A stretch of 64,000 nucleotides of DNA from the NCBI GenBank assembly GCA_900708905.1, contig CAADRB010000008.1, forward strand, positions 212,100 to 276,099, read 5' to 3'. Both the position numbers and the translations under genes were made by a program. A model generated the notes under the pieces. It searched no databases, had not been told where the DNA came from, and worked only from the letters and a program-made list of their open reading frames with translations. How positions within the stretch are numbered: position 1 is the first letter of the stretch; every line of letters starts with the position of its first letter. Source of the stretch: Hymenolepis diminuta. Taxonomy: Eukaryota; Platyhelminthes; Cestoda; Cyclophyllidea; Hymenolepididae. This document shows positions 62,740-64,000 of the stretch, one piece after another.

Positions 62740-64000
62740 GATCTGAGCGTCCTCTGAATTCAAGCACATTCTAAAATATTTGTTTTAATGATATGCGAGC
62801 GGTATAATGCCTTGTTTTGAGGCACGGTGTAAAAATAAATATGGTAGCCCATGCAATGGGGTTCTTCTCGTTAATTCGTATCAGTTTTCTTGTAGACTCT
62901 GTCATTGTGATGAAAAAAGAAACAGATTCCATTTATGAAAACCCTCAGAAACAGTTGCTGTGGCCACATTAAAAGTCGCGGTAGCCACGGAACCCGCAAT
63001 TTCATTTATCTTATCTAAGGAAACTTCGATAAGGCGCAGTAAAGGAAAAATATACGATCAGTTTTTACCATATCAAGACATTAAAGTCATAAGTATAAGT
63101 GGTTAATAAATATAAAATGAAAACAATGCAAACACTTTTGCCTTACAAATATGGGAATGAAATTGGATTTAACAAAAAGCGCATTTAAAAACCGTACCTG
63201 ACGGACTTAGAACTGACTTCAATATTTGATCCTTTATTTTTACAGGTTAAAGGATTTGAATTATTAGAAAGCTATAACAAATTGTGAAATAAAATATAAG
63301 ACAAACATTACAACTGGACTTAACTCTTGTAAATTTAATCCGTATAGCTCATGTATCGTTGCGTATTGAAGATGATATATTTTGTGATGCGGAAGTTCGA
63401 ATAATTTAATTATATCATAACTTTACTTCACTAAGCCGTGCATATCTTCTTCATTTCCTGCATTAGGTAATTATGAATTTCCGATTTTCTAGGAAAAAAA
63501 GTTTTTTCAATAATAAATTCGCATTGTCTGGATATTTATCCGTTAAAGGAAGAAGCAACAAGGCTATCAATTTTCAATGATCGGAGAATAGGACAATGTA
63601 ATATTCCAATTGCAAAATTATAATGAGTTCATTTATTTATGCTCATATCGAATTTAACAAATGGATACATAGCTTACAAGTTCTAGAAGATAGAAGGGTG
63701 CCATGCGAAGCCTTAAGATAACTTTCTCATTTCGATATTCTTCTCCAGCCTTAATTTGTAAGATTTATGAAATTCATTTTCATTTCATTTTCATGAAGAG
63801 TACTGTCCCTTCATTTCACTAAACAGCTTTGAACTTAGAATAATTATTTGAAAGTACACACCCAGTGGCGCAAAAAAAGAAGAGTGGTTTTATGGCCAAT
63901 TTCTTGTCTACCCGCATGTATCCGCTGAGAAAATGTCAAGCCAAGAGAGTTCAAGTTACCTTAGACGCCATTGCAGTAAGTCGTAGAACAAGTACTAACA
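62740..64000. other. Gene-free AT-rich stretch to window end
   Basis: Nothing recognisable on either strand. Confidence 0.5.

Overview
This is an AT-rich (roughly two-thirds A+T by eye) animal genomic window with intron-containing nuclear genes separated by long gene-poor stretches and decayed transposons. It looks like a flatworm, most likely a parasitic one (cestode, trematode or monogenean). The reasons are very short introns (34-37 nt as well as ~70 nt), 3' splice acceptors placed 3-23 nt before start codons, a tightly packed same-strand gene pair with a lead gene poly(A) signal and then an acceptor, and Ty3/Gypsy and mariner relics of the kind common in flatworms. The genus cannot be decided from the sequence alone.

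Layout. 1-2600: a broken Ty3/Gypsy element on the minus strand (gag and pol remnants, LTR end), cut by the left edge. 2780-3315: an interspersed repeat split by a solo LTR. 3400-3860: a probable LTR-like piece. About 4960-5350: a mariner transposase relic. 8250-9113: a second Gypsy Gag relic. 9614-10690: a dead copy of a carbonic anhydrase gene. 18166-21074: the intact homologue, a five-exon secreted, probably GPI-anchored alpha-carbonic anhydrase. 14583-14805 and 52450-52609: two copies of a SINE-like repeat. 21-44 kb: almost empty apart from a repeat copy at 31.5 kb and one unexplained coding-like block at 39.5 kb.

The gene-rich part is 44-60 kb. On the minus strand lie an ODF3-like sperm-tail PG-rich repeat protein (44002-45812), a KIAA1143/DUF4604-like protein (47146-47788) directly behind IGBP1/TAP42 (47941-50805), and POLR3H (RNA polymerase III subunit RPC8, 53551-54344). 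On the plus strand is SRP54 (55222-59693), whose second intron carries a mariner relic. A non-LTR retrotransposon RT fragment lies at 62.2-62.7 kb.

The most interesting observation is the IGBP1-KIAA1143 pair. The downstream gene lies about 150 bp behind the IGBP1 stop, has no in-frame ATG before its conserved N-terminus, and its first codon abuts a splice acceptor. This is what is expected if a flatworm spliced leader ending in AUG is trans-spliced on and supplies the start codon. Other points are a GC-AG intron in POLR3H, an exact repeat of the 37-nt intron length, and the decayed carbonic anhydrase duplicate.
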